Below are positions 33,155-44,689 of a stretch of DNA of 64,000 bases, in pieces. This DNA comes from Trichobilharzia regenti (Eukaryota > Platyhelminthes > Trematoda > Strigeidida > Schistosomatidae): assembly GCA_944472135.2 (NCBI GenBank), contig OX235264.1:91026319-91090318 (forward strand), written 5' to 3'. Under the pieces are notes generated by a model. The model made no database searches, was not told where the DNA came from, and worked only from the letters and a program-made list of their open reading frames with translations. How positions within the stretch are numbered: position 1 is the first letter of the stretch; every line of letters starts with the position of its first letter. The position numbers were made by a program, and so were the translations under genes.

Positions 33155-35345
33155 TAACATAACAATTTCGCTTTATTCCAGAAACAGTACTTGTGGTACA
33201 GTGTGGAATTTTCAGCACATATCTACAATATTGCATCTAATTTCATCGTACATTTAAAAGGAGTATTATAAAATAAAATAAAATATAATAAAAACCAAAA
33301 AAAGAAACAGAAATAACCAAAAAAAATGCAAATAAAAATACTGAGTAAAAAAGAAGACGAACACAAATAATGAAAAAAAATATTTCAGTATTAGTTAGTG
33401 GAAGCTACGATATGTGTATGCGTGGTGAACAGTAACAGCTATAATCATACGGGAAATTATGAGATGTTCTTAAAAAAATGTTTATAGCCAAGATGATCAG
33501 TTAATTTGATTGAACAACACTAAGCAATCATAAGATAAACATTTCAGGTTTTTTTTTGTCAGTACTAATGCGGTTGTTTGTAGTGGCAGTGTGAGGAATC
33601 ATGCATAATACAAAATTTTTTAAGATGGTGATAGTGGCAATAACAAACAAGATTGTCAGTTAAATAGTGCCGAACAAAGAACAACCACAAAACTAATGTT
33701 ACATGATGGTTAATGACGGGACAATTTTTAATAATCATAGTGATAATATAGTCGGACCCAGTAGATGTACAAAGAAGGAATAGAATAAAGAATAAAAATG
33801 TAAGCCAATGATAATAATTTTAAGCAGCTAAGTATGTTTAAGAAGGTTGTTCACTATAGAGTACAAATAAGAGAGTGTAAGGGGGAAAAAAACAAGGGCC
33901 AAAATTATGTTATTAACAACAAAGCAAGTCATAGGTTTCACGTCTAACATTGTCTCTGTCACTTAGAACACGGGCCAAATATGGTATCGTTGAGTTCCTA
34001 TACTTGGTTGTGCGAGCATATATTATTTTATACTGATTTCTGGTTCTACTTGATGAGATGCAGGGAGAGAGTTGGGAATAGAGGGGGTGTTGGGGGTCAG
34101 AGAGTATGGTTTTAGACCATTTCTCACATGTATTCAGATGCTTATCCACTAATGTTGTGACGAGCTGACTGAGTTTTACACCGCTAGTCCTGCTAACTAC
34201 CTTCAACATCCTTCTCAGGATGGTATAATCCTTTTTCAGTAACCCAGGAAAGACTAACGGGGAACAGTAAAGTAGAATAGGTAGGATACGAGAGTTGACA
34301 AATTGTGTAAGCAGAGGTTGAGGGACTCCAGTTAGTCTGAGTTTCTTAATGTAGTAGGTTAGACGAAACACTTTCTTGGAAATCATTTGGATATGAGATG
34401 ACCAAGTAAGGTCGGAAGATATAACTAATCCGAGGTATTTTGCATTAGACTTTGTTTCAATTATAGTCCCCTCGATTCTACAGACATCATGAGTGCTTAC
34501 TAGTGTTTGTAGATCTCGTTTATGCCTAAAGGAGAAGTCGACAGTCTGGCATTTTGAGGGATTCAGCGTTAGGCCATTTATTTTAGACCACTGACTGATG
34601 TCCGACAGGAAGCTATTTAATTTGAAGCAGTCTGACTGAGACTTAACGGGAAGCGAAACAGTCAGGTCATCTGCATATTTGACGAAGTTGATTTCGTCTG
34701 AGAGAGGTAAGTCATGTAAGAAGAAGGAAAAGAGAAACGGCGAGAGAACAGCACCCTGAGGAACACCAGCTTCAGTAAGCAAAGGAGAGGAAGCTACACC
34801 ATTATATACCGTGTACTGCATCCTATTGGAGAAGTAAGAGTGCAGCCAGTTGATAGCCCAGGACTCAGTTTGTGTAAGGCTAAGCTTGTTTAACAAAAGG
34901 CCTCTAGGTACAGAGTCAAAAGCAGATGTGTAATCAAGGAAAGTACAACGGACATACTTGGCCCCTTTGTCTAAGGAGGATACAATGTTGTGATGAAACA
35001 CTGCAGCAGCATCCAAAGTACTTCTACCCTGTTTGTAAGCAAACTGCTTTGGATCATTTGAGAAGCTTAGGGAGGGAATGAGTTTTTGTAAGAGTAATTT
35101 CTCCATCAGTTTCAAGAAAGGAGAGGTAATGGCAATTGGTCTAAACTTAACATTATCTCCAGAACCAGACTTGGGTACAGGGATGATTTTAATATCTTTC
35201 CACAGAGAAGGTACATTATTATGAGAAAAAGAAGTATTGAAAATGCTTGTAAGTGGGTTACTTAAAATATCAGCACATTTCTTTAAGACAATGGCAGGTA
35301 TACCATCAGGGCCTAGACTCTGGGAAGGTTTAAGAGATGTCATTT
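33155..35345 (-). CDS. CR1/Jockey-type LINE reverse transcriptase, 476 codons, open
   Basis: ORF 33,913-35,343 encodes, in order, GPDGIPAIVLKKC (11-23), FRPIAITSPFLKLMEK (67-82), the motif-A block FLDYTSAFDSVPRG (135-148, catalytic Asp at 137), the motif-B block GVPQGAVLSPFLF (193-205), YADD (223-226), KYLGLVISSDLTWSSH and the C-terminal LLYCSPLVFPGLLKKDY region. It is the only copy here whose RT has both an unbroken frame and YADD. The endonuclease and 5' end are cut off at 35,345, so it is not autonomous. The Met is simply the first available. 3' UTR 33,155-33,912 has GCTGAAAATTCCACACTGTA, GGAATAAAGC and a GTTAT-repeat end instead of ATT. Confidence 0.9.
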
Positions 35346-35762
35346 ATTAACCATGGGATGAACTATGTTCCCGTTAAAAGGAGCTGATCCTCTGAGATGT
35401 AGGCTCTTTGGATGGTGTTTAAAATCCAGAGATATGGTTGAAGTTAACCGGAGCTGCAATTGAGCCCAGTTTGGACTGCATAACTGATCGGATTATTTTA
35501 TAAATAATAAAATTTGGCGGCTTGTTTCTCTAGCGAATTCATGTCTCTTATTTTCACACACAGGCAATTATTTCTCTGATTTCATCATGATGTATAGATT
35601 GATATGTTGATAGACAATAGAACGTTCAGAGTCGTCTTATAGACATCCAAACAAAAAACTAATGGATTTATCCTATATAATACTTACGTTATTTTCTGGT
35701 GTATAGAGTACTATTTATTTCGGTTGTCTCTATCAATACAACCAAAGTTTGCGAAATATATA
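35346..35762. other. No recognised feature
   Basis: Nothing recognised. Confidence 0.4.
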
Positions 35763-35763
35763 G

Positions 35764-37425
35764 GTGGTGACTGGGATGTCCGATTCTTCGAAGTCAGTAA
35801 TGAAGAAAACGAGGCAAGCTACCATGGACTCGATAGATAATCGACCATCGCCTACAACTCGTCCAGAAATACCAATGGACACAAACCCGCCAACGAAGGC
35901 GGAAGTTCTGAATGCCATTAAACAAGTCCGGGAAGGCGACAGGGCCAGACGGAATCTCCCTCTCCCCAAAGCACTGAAAAGGGACCTAGAGACTGCAGCA
36001 AATGTGCTCACGACACTACCGCAAAAGGTTTGGATAAAAGGAAAGGTACCTACCGACTGGAAGAAAGGCTGGCTACCTCGTCAAGTTACCAAAGAAGGGC
36101 AACTTACGCCCCTCTCTGCAAGAACTGGCGTGGAATAATGCTCTTGTCCACGCCGAGAGAAGTACTAAGTCGCACCATTCTGGAGAGACGAAAAGATGCA
36201 CTTGACAGAGAACTTGACCACTCAATGGAACAAGCTGGATTCAGGAAAGGCAAATCATGTGCTGATCAAATTGCTACTCTACGCATGATCATCACAGAAC
36301 ACAGCATTGAGTTGCAGTCAAACCTCCCTCTGCCTCAACTTCATCGACTTCGAAAAAGCCTGCAACAGAAAGCGTTGACGGAGAAGTAATTTCGAAAGTG
36401 TTTCAACACTACACCCAGCAATGCTCAAGCCTTTATCAACCTCATTCAACAGCTGGCTATATGACAGGGGCACGTGTCAGGTGATTCACAACTGGAAACT
36501 CAGTGAGGCGTTGGAAGTGCATACAGCAGAAAGACAAGGCTGCCCATTGTCGATGATAATATTCCTAACTGTAGTGGACTGGATTATGCATCACACTGCG
36601 TTTGGCAGGGAGGAGTCAGGAATACGCTGGACGACCAATAAGAAGACTCTAGAAGTTCTGGATTTCGTTCGGGGATAATTTATTTTTAATGTCACACAAA
36701 CTCAAGGAATTATAGAGGAAAACCAAAATGCTGGAAGAAGAAACACCAAGGGCAGGAATTCAAGTGAACATTCCGAAGACAAAGGTAACGCAAGTAACCA
36801 ACTAATAACAACAGGAAATCACTATCCACGGAAAACATTCGAAGTAGGTCACTTCCTTCGCTTATCTTGGCAGCATCATTTCAACAACAGGCAGTTGATA
36901 CGACTGAGGACGTCGAAACCAGAATCGGGAAATCAAGACAGACCTTCGTTACTCTGAAATCAGTTTCAAAATCTTCTCCACTAAGTATAAACAACAAAGT
37001 AGGGATTTTCAAAATCGATATTCAGTCTAACAGTGCTTCTATATTGGTCAGAAACTTGTCCGACACATCATGGAAATTATCTGCAGTAGTCAGCTACAAA
37101 CTTTTATCAACATCTGTCATCCAAGGCTCTATACTGAAGATCAGATGGCTGGCCATCCAGAAATAATCAGTATTACGAAACTCTGAGAGCAAAATGGCGA
37201 ATGAAATCGCTTGTCACACCACTGCTCGAATGGACACCGAATGGGAAAAGATGGGTTGGACATTTGTCTGAGTATGATAAGGAGAAGATCGTCTGGAATG
37301 AAGATGAAGGCAGTTGTACAGCCAGCTGAAGAGAACAAAACAAAATGCTGGTGTGTTGCTGCAGTCATATCTTTCAATCGGAATACAAGGAAACAATAAA
37401 AACAGCACTTAGGCAGACTTAAGCA
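35764..37425 (+). pseudogene. RTE-type LINE, RT and C-terminal region, broken
   Basis: Frames along the plus strand follow RTE order. First come PTKAEVLNAIKQVREG (about 35,890-35,940) and KVPTDWKKGWLPR (about 36,045-36,085). After a frameshift come NWRGIMLLSTPREVLSRTIL and EQAGFRKGKSCADQIATLR (36,120-36,290). A motif-A remnant with a frameshift follows near 36,340. ERQGCPLSMIIFLTVVDWIM (motif B, 36,528-36,590) is next, then ETRIGKSRQTFVTLKSVSKS (36,910-36,970) and GHLSEYDKEKIVWNEDEG near 37,260-37,310. The YADD-like box is not found: the segment 36,660-36,870 is scrambled. The endonuclease is missing. Confidence 0.8.
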
Positions 37426-37429
37426 AACA

Positions 37430-37500
37430 AGATATGAATTTTCTATAGTTTGGTTTGTAAGGATTAGTTATGTTTTACGGGTTGATCACGGATTGACAAT
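37430..37500 (-). repeat. SINE-C tail fragment
   Basis: Nearly the same as 57,192-57,250 (CTATAGTTTGGTTTGTAAG and the TTACGGGTTGATCACGG word), which heads a longer minus-strand SINE-C copy. Confidence 0.6.
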
Positions 37501-38295
37501 CCGGTTTGTTTATGCTGACAAAGTCATATAATCGCAAAGTTAAATTTATAAAATAGTGTGAAAATAAAAAACAGCAGGGGATGAATCCTATCTTGATCAG
37601 CAAGAGCTGTTTTTTTTGTAGAATTCTGCTTATAAAAACAATTTTCTGTTCTCTTTCAAATCAGGAGAATCAATAAATATAGTTAGTGTGAAATAAAAGC
37701 ATAAAGCCTTTTTGGTGATAAAATCATTCTGAAATAGCTGTTTCAGGTTGTAAATATGGTTTTTCCAAGGTAGAAATGCAACCAAAATTCTGTGGAAGAG
37801 AAAAAAATCGGTCAAATACTAATCAAACTTACCGGAATATTCCTAACTTTCTTCACATGGGTATAATAAAACTTTATGGTACCTGTACAGATGTCACTCG
37901 ATATTCTAATTCTCATAGATAGTTTCTGTAAAAGGGTTTTATTCAATGAGCCTCATTAGAGTTAGGATTGCATTTTTTCTAGCCCTATTTTCCGTCTTTC
38001 CCCCTTTCCCAGGCTTAGGGCAGGGTAGGGGACTAGCCGAAAAACAACAACAGCAAGCACAAATCAGTATTAGCGCGATAAATCTAAAGGATATTGTCTC
38101 TTTCGCTTAACAAGAAGGCATAGTCTCAACTGCAAGCGTCACGGAAGATACTTTCAAAGCTTTGCGGGATCTGATCAGGCATGCAATACTAGCATGACTG
38201 ACAGGAGGATCACAATTTGAATCTATGACATTAATTTCAAGTCGGTATTTTTGTATCGTCTAAAGACTTGAAGTGCGTATCACCAAAAGAATTTC
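37501..38295. other. No recognised feature
   Basis: Nothing recognised. Confidence 0.35.
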
Positions 38296-38299
38296 TAGC

Positions 38300-38695
38300 C
38301 GGTGACTTCATCAAAAAATGTCACCCCTAGATCTTGTTGACCGAATAGTTGGTCATGAAGAGGCAAGCGAAAAGGGATTCTGAGAATTCAGAGAATCAGC
38401 CAAGAAGTTGTCGTCCAACAAGTGGAAATGGAGATAGACTGGACATTCGTTGAGTAGACTCTTGAATAACATCACATATCACGTAATCCAGAAGAACCTA
38501 AATGTAAGTTGGCAGATTGAGCGTGGGAGTATGTTATCGAGGAGATAATGTGAAGCAAAAATAAAAACGTGTTGGCGGTCACGTATATATAGTTGCAATT
38601 GCTGACAGAAAACCTACTGGAATAGGGATGTGTGACCGGCTATCTCTGTTCCACTTGGAACTCCCTCAACGAATAATAATGATATAAGGTAGTTC
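38300..38695 (+). pseudogene. RTE-type LINE 3' end fragment
   Basis: The plus strand can be aligned to the RTE C-terminus: a K-W-x-W-I-G/T-T-x-R-like segment near 38,420-38,460 (read WKWR-x-TGHSLS across a frame change), RNPEEPKCK near 38,490, then a 3' UTR ending GTTCCACTTGGAACTCCC near 38,650-38,680. Weak but ordered. Confidence 0.5.
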
Positions 38696-39055
38696 ATTTT
38701 CGGTCAGTATATTGCTGTGTTTTATACATATTTTTCAAGAGAAACTCCTTGTTTAATTGTCTATAAAGACAAACTGAGCGTTTGATTCCTCCCGTTGGTC
38801 GTGAATGACGCTTGGTATTGTTATTTTTGCCATAGTTGTGTTCTCTAAGTTGAATGGTTTGATTGCGAAGCTTTCACTGCCTTACTAAGCAGCATCTTCA
38901 GCGCATACTTCAATTTGAGGTGAGATTTAGTCTTCTCTTCTGGTTACGTTGAACCTGTATGCTTGTTAGTGTATGTTTTCTCACACTTCAATCCACTTGT
39001 AATTATATTAATCGTTCCCTTGACCTGAGTGTTTTATGTGATTTCCTTCTTATGG
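38696..39055. other. No recognised feature
   Basis: Nothing recognised. Confidence 0.35.
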
Positions 39056-39059
39056 ATCG

Positions 39060-39690
39060 GTAAATCTTGTCTCCATCAGTGTGTCTGTTGATTGCTGATT
39101 CAGGTGAATAGCATACTCCTAGAAATTCTCTGGAGTTACTGGTGTTTCCTCCGTCTAAGATTTGAACATCATCCCAACAGAATTAGGGTCCTTGGTTGTT
39201 TGCGTGCAATAATACGAGGGAGCAGATATCGTATCTTTTGATGACCCCTTTATGTTCATGGATAAGAAGATGAAGAAGGCGTCCACTTCGACCACTGTGG
39301 TGTTTCTCGCTGTCACTGTAATTTATCTTGTAGATGATGATAGTTTTGTCTTCTTTCATTCACTTCAAATTGAAGTATTCACTGAGGGTATTGCCTAGTA
39401 GGGTGACGAAAGCTTCCCAACTAAAACATGAAGCTCAGATAGCCCAACTACACCAAAATCATTCACCTAGGCTATAGGTCATCTCCGCTGTTGTTGTTGG
39501 TTAGTTATCTTTACCACCTCTGTCTTCTCTGTGCTCACCTGAGCCCTGTGTTCCCTGCCTGTTCTGTTAACTTAATGGTCTTCGTCTGTATATCATCAAG
39601 TTTGGGCGATATCAAACGTAAATCGTCCACGAAATCTAGATGTTATGCAGTCTTTTCGCCGGTTTTAACGTATGGTCGTCTTCTCGCTTC
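39060..39690 (-). pseudogene. RTE-type LINE palm-domain fragment
   Basis: The minus strand reads a DL-R-L-x-S-P-K-L-D-D-I-Q-T-K-T pattern near 39,580-39,630 and STEKTEVVKITNQQ near 39,500-39,540. This is the region after the catalytic Asp pair in RTE RTs. It resembles 31,380-31,580. Broken frames. Confidence 0.55.
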
Positions 39691-39709
39691 CCAAGGTCTG
39701 AAGCATGAT

Positions 39710-40145
39710 CCAGACAACATACTGAATTCCTACAAACCAACAGTTAAATACCGATGAGATGCTCACTAGCGACTTGCCCTATTCATGTAGGTAGTTACCT
39801 AGGGTTGTGGTGAAAAGCCGTGACCAGTAGAGTGCAGCAGGTCGGGTGTCTGAATAAATCCTTGCCGAAGACATTGGCTAGGGGTCACGCTATGTCATGA
39901 ATTGGCAGAAGTTAGAATTCATGGGCCATTGGATCGGGTCCCGGTGGCTTAATGGTATACGAGCTCGCCTTGTAACCAGAAGGTCCAGGGTTAGAACCCT
40001 GGTGATGGTTGTGTACTGTGAAGATTCCCAAACTAGGAAGAAGCAGCTATCCAGTACTCCCTGAAGGTTTTTCAATGTTTCTCTAACTGATGTCAGCTCA
40101 TGATGAAATCCTGTAACCAATTAAATCCCTACAAACCAATAGTTA
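39710..40145 (+). repeat. SINE-C, full-length plus copy with 5' unit
   Basis: 5' unit (39,750-39,940) including GTAGGTAGTTACCTAGGG and CCGAAGACATTGGCTAGGGG, tRNA-like head (GGGTCCCGGTGGCTTAATGG to GGGTTAGAACCCTGG, B box mutated at one position), decayed hammerhead (TGTGAAGATTCCC, GGAAGAAGCAGCTATCC) and tail CAATTAAATCCCTACAAACC. A partial tail copy precedes at 39,715-39,750. Confidence 0.78.
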
Positions 40146-40229
40146 AATATTGAAGTTCTATTGAAGAGTCGGGATGGAGTTGAGTTATCATATACCCGTA
40201 ATAGGTCAATAATCTGATAACTTCTCTCC

Positions 40230-40975
40230 CAATAGTTGCTGAACTAGATTGTTCTGATATGAATAGATGCTTACCAGAAGTTAATAAATGCTCTAACTCA
40301 AATGGTCTCAAACCAAATCCATCTAACAAATATCATACTGTTTGCTGGTTTTAGTTTAAAATGCAAACAATATTTCCAAGAACTAATCCTATTCCCAGCA
40401 GTTTTGTAATCTTGACGACACTGTAACACGGAGTAAGTCGAAAATCTCCCGTCTTTGCATCAGTCGCTTTTCGAATCTCTCTGTTGGTCGTCTCATATAT
40501 TGTTGATTTCTGAGAGAATTTCTCGTCTCACTTATTACCAAAAAGAAATTGGGACTTTCTGATGGCATAACTCAACCACTTCTCTTACGATTTGTTAATT
40601 CATGTATTCCACTCAGTCTTCTCTATTCTTCACCCTTATTCTTCCATGGACTTTCTCAAAAAGGACTAAATATCATATTACGTGAAACATTGAGGGCTGT
40701 AATTAGGGTTAGTGATGTACTGCCTGTGACTCAACTAACTGACATTATTGTGTTGATAGACTTTTTAATTCTTCCAGGCCATAAGCTAAAGTCCTCCTGT
40801 CTGACACCGAACATCCTCTCCACTTATTCTCATCTTTTACTTGTATCTCTTTTGTGGTGAAACAAGGAGAAACTTTGTGAGAATTTATGCTCACACGGCT
40901 ACTAAATATTAAAGTTCTACCATACTATATTTAACACGGGTTTTGGGTGTAAAGAAGAATGTCAGAAAAGAATTC
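40230..40975 (+). pseudogene. CR1/Jockey-type LINE, highly diverged RT C-terminus
   Basis: Plus-strand fragments follow the order seen in the other copies: a SNGLKPNPSN-like segment (about 40,300), DGITQPLLLRFVNSCIP (40,560-40,612), LFFHGLSQKGLN and the R-V-S-D-V block. The oldest-looking copy of this LINE. It ends near 40,975 where PLE terminal DNA begins. Confidence 0.7.
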
Positions 40976-40979
40976 ATAC

Positions 40980-41365
40980 GAACTGTGATCGAGATTTGAC
41001 CGGATAGTTGCAAAATAATTGAGCGCTGAGTGAGAAGTAGACATTTATGCAGTTATATTCGTAAAATCTCAGCGAAATTGAAATGATTAATTCCAACATC
41101 AAATGAACTGTAGTCAAGATTTGACAGAATAGTTCTATAATATTTGGGCGCCGAATGAGAAGTAGACATTTGTAAAAAATTATATTTGTAAAATCTCAGC
41201 GATATTGAAATGAGTAATTCCAACGTTTCGTTCGGCAATCTGGTCCGGACTTCTTCAGGGAAATTAATCGAAATTAACATAACAGAGGTTTATACATAAA
41301 ACGAACATCTCTTATTTTTAAAAACTTTGTCCAATCATGAGTCATAAAACAAGTATTAACAAGTA
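40980..41365 (+). repeat. PLE terminal repeats with hammerhead, inverted to the PLE body
   Basis: Two near-tandem units of about 120 bp (40,980-41,098 and 41,100-41,220) start TGTGATCGAGATTTGACCGG and TGTAGTCAAGATTTGACAGA and end AATCTCAGCGAAATTGAAAT and AATCTCAGCGATATTGAAAT. Then 41,163-41,360 repeats, in inverse orientation, 42,975-43,150, up to and including the CCAATCATGAGTCAT that starts the PLE frame. It is therefore a second, truncated PLE end placed head-to-head. Confidence 0.7.
41205..41275 (-). ncRNA. Hammerhead ribozyme motif of the PLE
   Basis: On the minus strand: CTGAAGA (41,252-41,258), helix II GTCCGG paired with CCGAAC with one mismatch, GAAA (41,226-41,229) and then the palindromic ACGT start of a very short helix III. 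Helix I pairs CC/GG next to the core. A short palindromic helix III is known from PLE hammerheads, which probably act as dimers. Confidence 0.65.
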
Positions 41366-41390
41366 TAATAAACAAAATTGTGTATGAGCT

Positions 41391-41828
41391 GTGATCAAAA
41401 TTTGACCTCGGACTTACAAATATTGGTCTAACTTTGTTAAACACTTTAAACACAGTGTGTATGTGTGTGTGTGTGTGTGTGAGTAAACAGTTGTGAAACA
41501 TTTCTTAAAGTCTCGATAAGTAGATATAGACAGTCGGGAAACTTTGACCAAGTATTATTAGCTAGTGATACAAATCCATTCTTATTTATTAATCAGGATT
41601 TCCTATGCGTCATCTAACATCACACCTCCATGTCGGTTCAAACTGTTAGTATCTAGAATTTTATGATTAGACGTATTTTCAAAATTATGGTGTTTAGGAT
41701 TAGAGTTTAGTTGAAGCACCCTGTCAAACTTATTACCTTGTCTTCTTTCTGAAAATTGAGCTGCTTTATTCGACCTACTGAAGTTGTCAGGTGACTGGAA
41801 CAGTCATAAAACATTTGCTATTCTCATA
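41391..41828 (-). pseudogene. Extra copy of the PLE 3' end
   Basis: Positions 41,391-41,430 and 41,511-41,655 repeat, in the same direction, 41,829-41,870 and 41,921-42,060 (GAGCTGTGATCAAAATTTGACC and AATCAGGATTTCCTATGCGTC). A second 3' end of the same PLE therefore lies directly downstream of the main copy, in the near-tandem layout typical of PLEs. Confidence 0.65.
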
Positions 41829-41990
41829 TGAGCTGTGATCAAGATTTGACCGGATAGTTACAAAATAATTGACGTTTTTATAAATATAATTTAATTTTTT
41901 TATCAATTTGTTATTCTCTCCATAAGAAGACGTAGACAATCGGGAATTTGACCAAGTGTGACTACTTGTTCATACATATCAAATTTTATT

Positions 41991-42983
41991 TTATTTATTA
42001 GTCAGGATTTGCCATGCATCAGCTAACATCACACCTTCACGTCTGTTTAAACTGTTGGGATTCACCCATATATGTAGGGCTTCTGCAGTCAGTCTTTCTT
42101 GATATGAACCAAAACCTTTTTGTAAAACCTTAGTCTTATCAAAGTCGATTTTGTGTCCCGTTTCTATTGAATGTAGTGCAATCGCTGAGTTGTTTTCTAG
42201 CTTCTTCAAGTCTGCAGAGCTCTTTGGAACCACCTTTAGACATTGTTTATGCTCTTTCATTCTTATATTTACCTGTCTAGAAGTTTCTCCTACATAAACT
42301 GCGTTACAATCCCCACAATTGATCTGGTATACGCAATTCTGCTGGTTTTCTTGTTCTATTTTATCCTTAACCTTCACCAGTAATGAGCGTAAGGTGTTAG
42401 ATGCACGAAAGTACACTTTTATGTTATGCTCGTTAAGGATTCGCTTTATTTCATCGGATGTTTCTTTGCGGTAAGGAACCACCGCTGTACTAACCCAATT
42501 CTTAGCAGTAGGTTTTGATTCATCCTTATCTTTACATTTTAAGTATCTTTTTATGAAGGCTTTAGGATAATTATTTGATTCAAGAGTGGATTGAACCAAT
42601 TTTAGTTCCTTGTTAATATCTTCCTCCTCAGTAACTGGACGTTTGGCTCTGTTGATCAGATTCTTGGCCACAGTTACTTTGGTGGTAAATGGGTGAGCTG
42701 AATGGTAATCTAGGTATCTATCCGAATTTGTCGGCTTTCTGAAAATGTTTATTTTAAATTTGCCGTCTAATTTTCTTTTTACTAAACAGTCCAGAAACGC
42801 CAACTCATTTTCATCGGATTCAACCTCTTTGGAGAACTTGATGGTTTCTGACATATTGTTTATTAACTGAAAAAGTTCATTCAACAAACTACGTTTAATT
42901 ATGATGAAGGTATCATCTACGTATCTTAACCACATCTTTGGGGGATGCCTTAGTCCCATATTGATAACTGTTGCATGACTCAT
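41991..42983 (-). CDS. Penelope-like RT C-terminus plus GIY-YIG endonuclease, 330 codons
   Basis: The longest PLE frame in the window. It opens inside RT motif C: WLRYVDDTFIIIK (18-30) has the catalytic Asp pair at 23-24. Then come LAFLDCLVKRK, YRKPT-like FRKPTNSDRYLDYHSAHP (81-98), ESNNYPKAFIKRYLK (135-149) and the linker SDEIKRILNEHN (176-187). The GIY-YIG domain starts NCVYQINCGDCNAVYVGETS (216-235; Cys 217, 223, 226) with R236 and EALHI near 301 at the catalytic Glu position. The endonuclease looks intact. The RT fingers and most of the palm are missing, so it cannot transpose alone. Upstream is the hammerhead-bearing leader at 43.06 kb. Confidence 0.88.
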   Translation of the reverse strand: MSHATVINMGLRHPPKMWLRYVDDTFIIIKRSLLNELFQLINNMSETIKFSKEVESDENELAFLDCLVKRKLDGKFKINIFRKPTNSDRYLDYHSAHPFTTKVTVAKNLINRAKRPVTEEEDINKELKLVQSTLESNNYPKAFIKRYLKCKDKDESKPTAKNWVSTAVVPYRKETSDEIKRILNEHNIKVYFRASNTLRSLLVKVKDKIEQENQQNCVYQINCGDCNAVYVGETSRQVNIRMKEHKQCLKVVPKSSADLKKLENNSAIALHSIETGHKIDFDKTKVLQKGFGSYQERLTAEALHIWVNPNSLNRREGVMLADAWQILTNK

Positions 42984-42999
42984 GATTGGACAAAATTTT

Positions 43000-43150
43000 A
43001 AAAAACAAGAGGTGTCCCTTTATATATAAACCTTTGTTATGTTAATTTCGATTAATTTCCCTGAAGCATTTCGGATCAGATAGCCGAACGCTGGAAACGT
43101 TGGAATTAATTATTTCAATTTCGCTGAGATTTTACAAATGTAATCTTATA
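43000..43150 (+). ncRNA. Degenerate hammerhead at the PLE 5' end
   Basis: Plus strand: CTGAAGC (43,061-43,067; last core base changed), a CGG/CCG helix II candidate, and GAAACGTTGG with GAAA at 43,094-43,097 after a short insertion. It mirrors the motif at 41.2 kb but is probably inactive. Its orientation is opposite to the PLE frame. Confidence 0.5.
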
Positions 43151-43825
43151 AATGTCAGAGAAGTACTTGTAAACTTTCTAAATGAGTAAATGAAATGCAG
43201 ATTATAACAAGGTTTATTGTTACATGTATTATTCACTATACACCTTATTTATTATTCATTATGTTCCACTAACTTTCAGTGTTTGTGGCTCCCTTATTTC
43301 TGCTATGATACTTGTATTCATCTATTTATAAAAATAGTTTAAACTGTTCCAATATGTATAAAATGCTGAAATCATTATTGTCCGGGATAAAGTGATCATT
43401 ACTACTGTAACAACAGAAGACAAGGGCCAGGCGACAGATCGTTTTATTATGGAAATCAACACGTATTTATATATATTTCACATACATTATTATAGCTTAT
43501 TCAAGTAGATAAACGCAGTCTTCTGATTGGTTGTTTCGTGTAACCATCGAAAAGTAGAGCAAGATATCTGCGAATCACATTTGCCCACGTTAAGTTTGCT
43601 GTGACTGGTTGTTGAATCAGCCTTGTTCATATTTTCTCACGGCCCATATTAGTGACCTAGACAATGACGTAGATTAATTTCTACCAATTGGCTAGCAGTC
43701 TACTCTCACCACACTACTATCATTAAATTTCCCTCTGAAGAGTTGTAGTTGTGTAAACTTTTGATTAGAATAGTCTAGAATTTTCTCAGTACCGTAATTT
43801 CTATGTATCTGACATGTAATGTACT
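43151..43825. other. No recognised feature
   Basis: AT-rich; nothing recognised. The words ACAACAGAAGACAAGGGCCA near 43,412 and GGCAGAAGACAAGAG near 59,997 are similar, too short to interpret. Confidence 0.35.
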
Positions 43826-43829
43826 GTAG

Positions 43830-44495
43830 TATCTGACAGTAAATCTCTATTCTGAACAATTAGAGAGCCGAAGGGGTTGTACATTCAACAGTCAATGAAG
43901 ACGACTTTCTAGCCGATATACTACAGAGAAGAATATCTGACACCCTGAAAAGAACATTCTCGGCTACCGCTGTATTACAATTGGTATTCTCAAGCCCTCT
44001 GTCCATTGTTATTCAACAACTCTAAAGACAATCTATCGTATTTGACTACCTCTATGTCTATCTACCAATTTAATGGCTCTTATGAAGCGAGATGTATGGG
44101 TCATTCGATGCGTGTTTTGCCTGAAAGAGTGAAACAACATTATCGCGCTTGGCTACAAAAACGTAATATTGGATCAATATGGAGTGATATAATTGAAGAC
44201 GAATTCAACATTGGTCGCTCAACAGTCAAGGAGACCTCTATCGACGTCATCTACAAAGTCAGAAGAAGCCTCCGTTGAAGACAGTTAACTTCTGGATACT
44301 TTGCATTTCCAGGGCCATACCGATCCGGATAGCAAACCCTGAATTATGTACACAGAAGAAACTTCCACACGCCCTCCTTCTACCTTGGATACAATTCCAA
44401 GTTATACTACTTCGTTTTTGTTTTGTATGGCATCTTGGTAACATCTCCTTAACCAACCCTTCACTCACTCTCTCTACCTGTTACATAATTTAATT
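43830..44495 (+). pseudogene. Penelope-like element GIY-YIG fragment
   Basis: Plus frame 44,006-44,278 reads STSMSIYQFNGSYEARCMG-like sequence: the GIY-YIG start with its Cys residues mutated (NGSYE where the family has N-C-x-C). Then come RVLPERVKQHYRAWLQKRNI and DVIYKVRRSLR. After a frameshift, PIRIANPELCTQKKLPHAL (44,320-44,380) continues the C-terminus. The RT is missing. Confidence 0.7.
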
Positions 44496-44689
44496 TTTGG
44501 ACAAATGTCTCTACTCTCTTCCATTAGCATCTTACTTTTCTGGGTGTCGTCCATATTACACATCCCTTGTCCCTACTTACCGATCTTCATCCCCTAGTTA
44601 CAATTTGAGTCTTCATTACATGCTTGGAACATTTTGATAACGTCAACAATACTCCTAACTAATTTTTATCTAACAATACTATTGTACAC

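Noticed and set aside
40980..41220. CRISPR-like or satellite array from the two 120-bp units
   Set aside because: Only two units, and both are explained as PLE terminal repeats.
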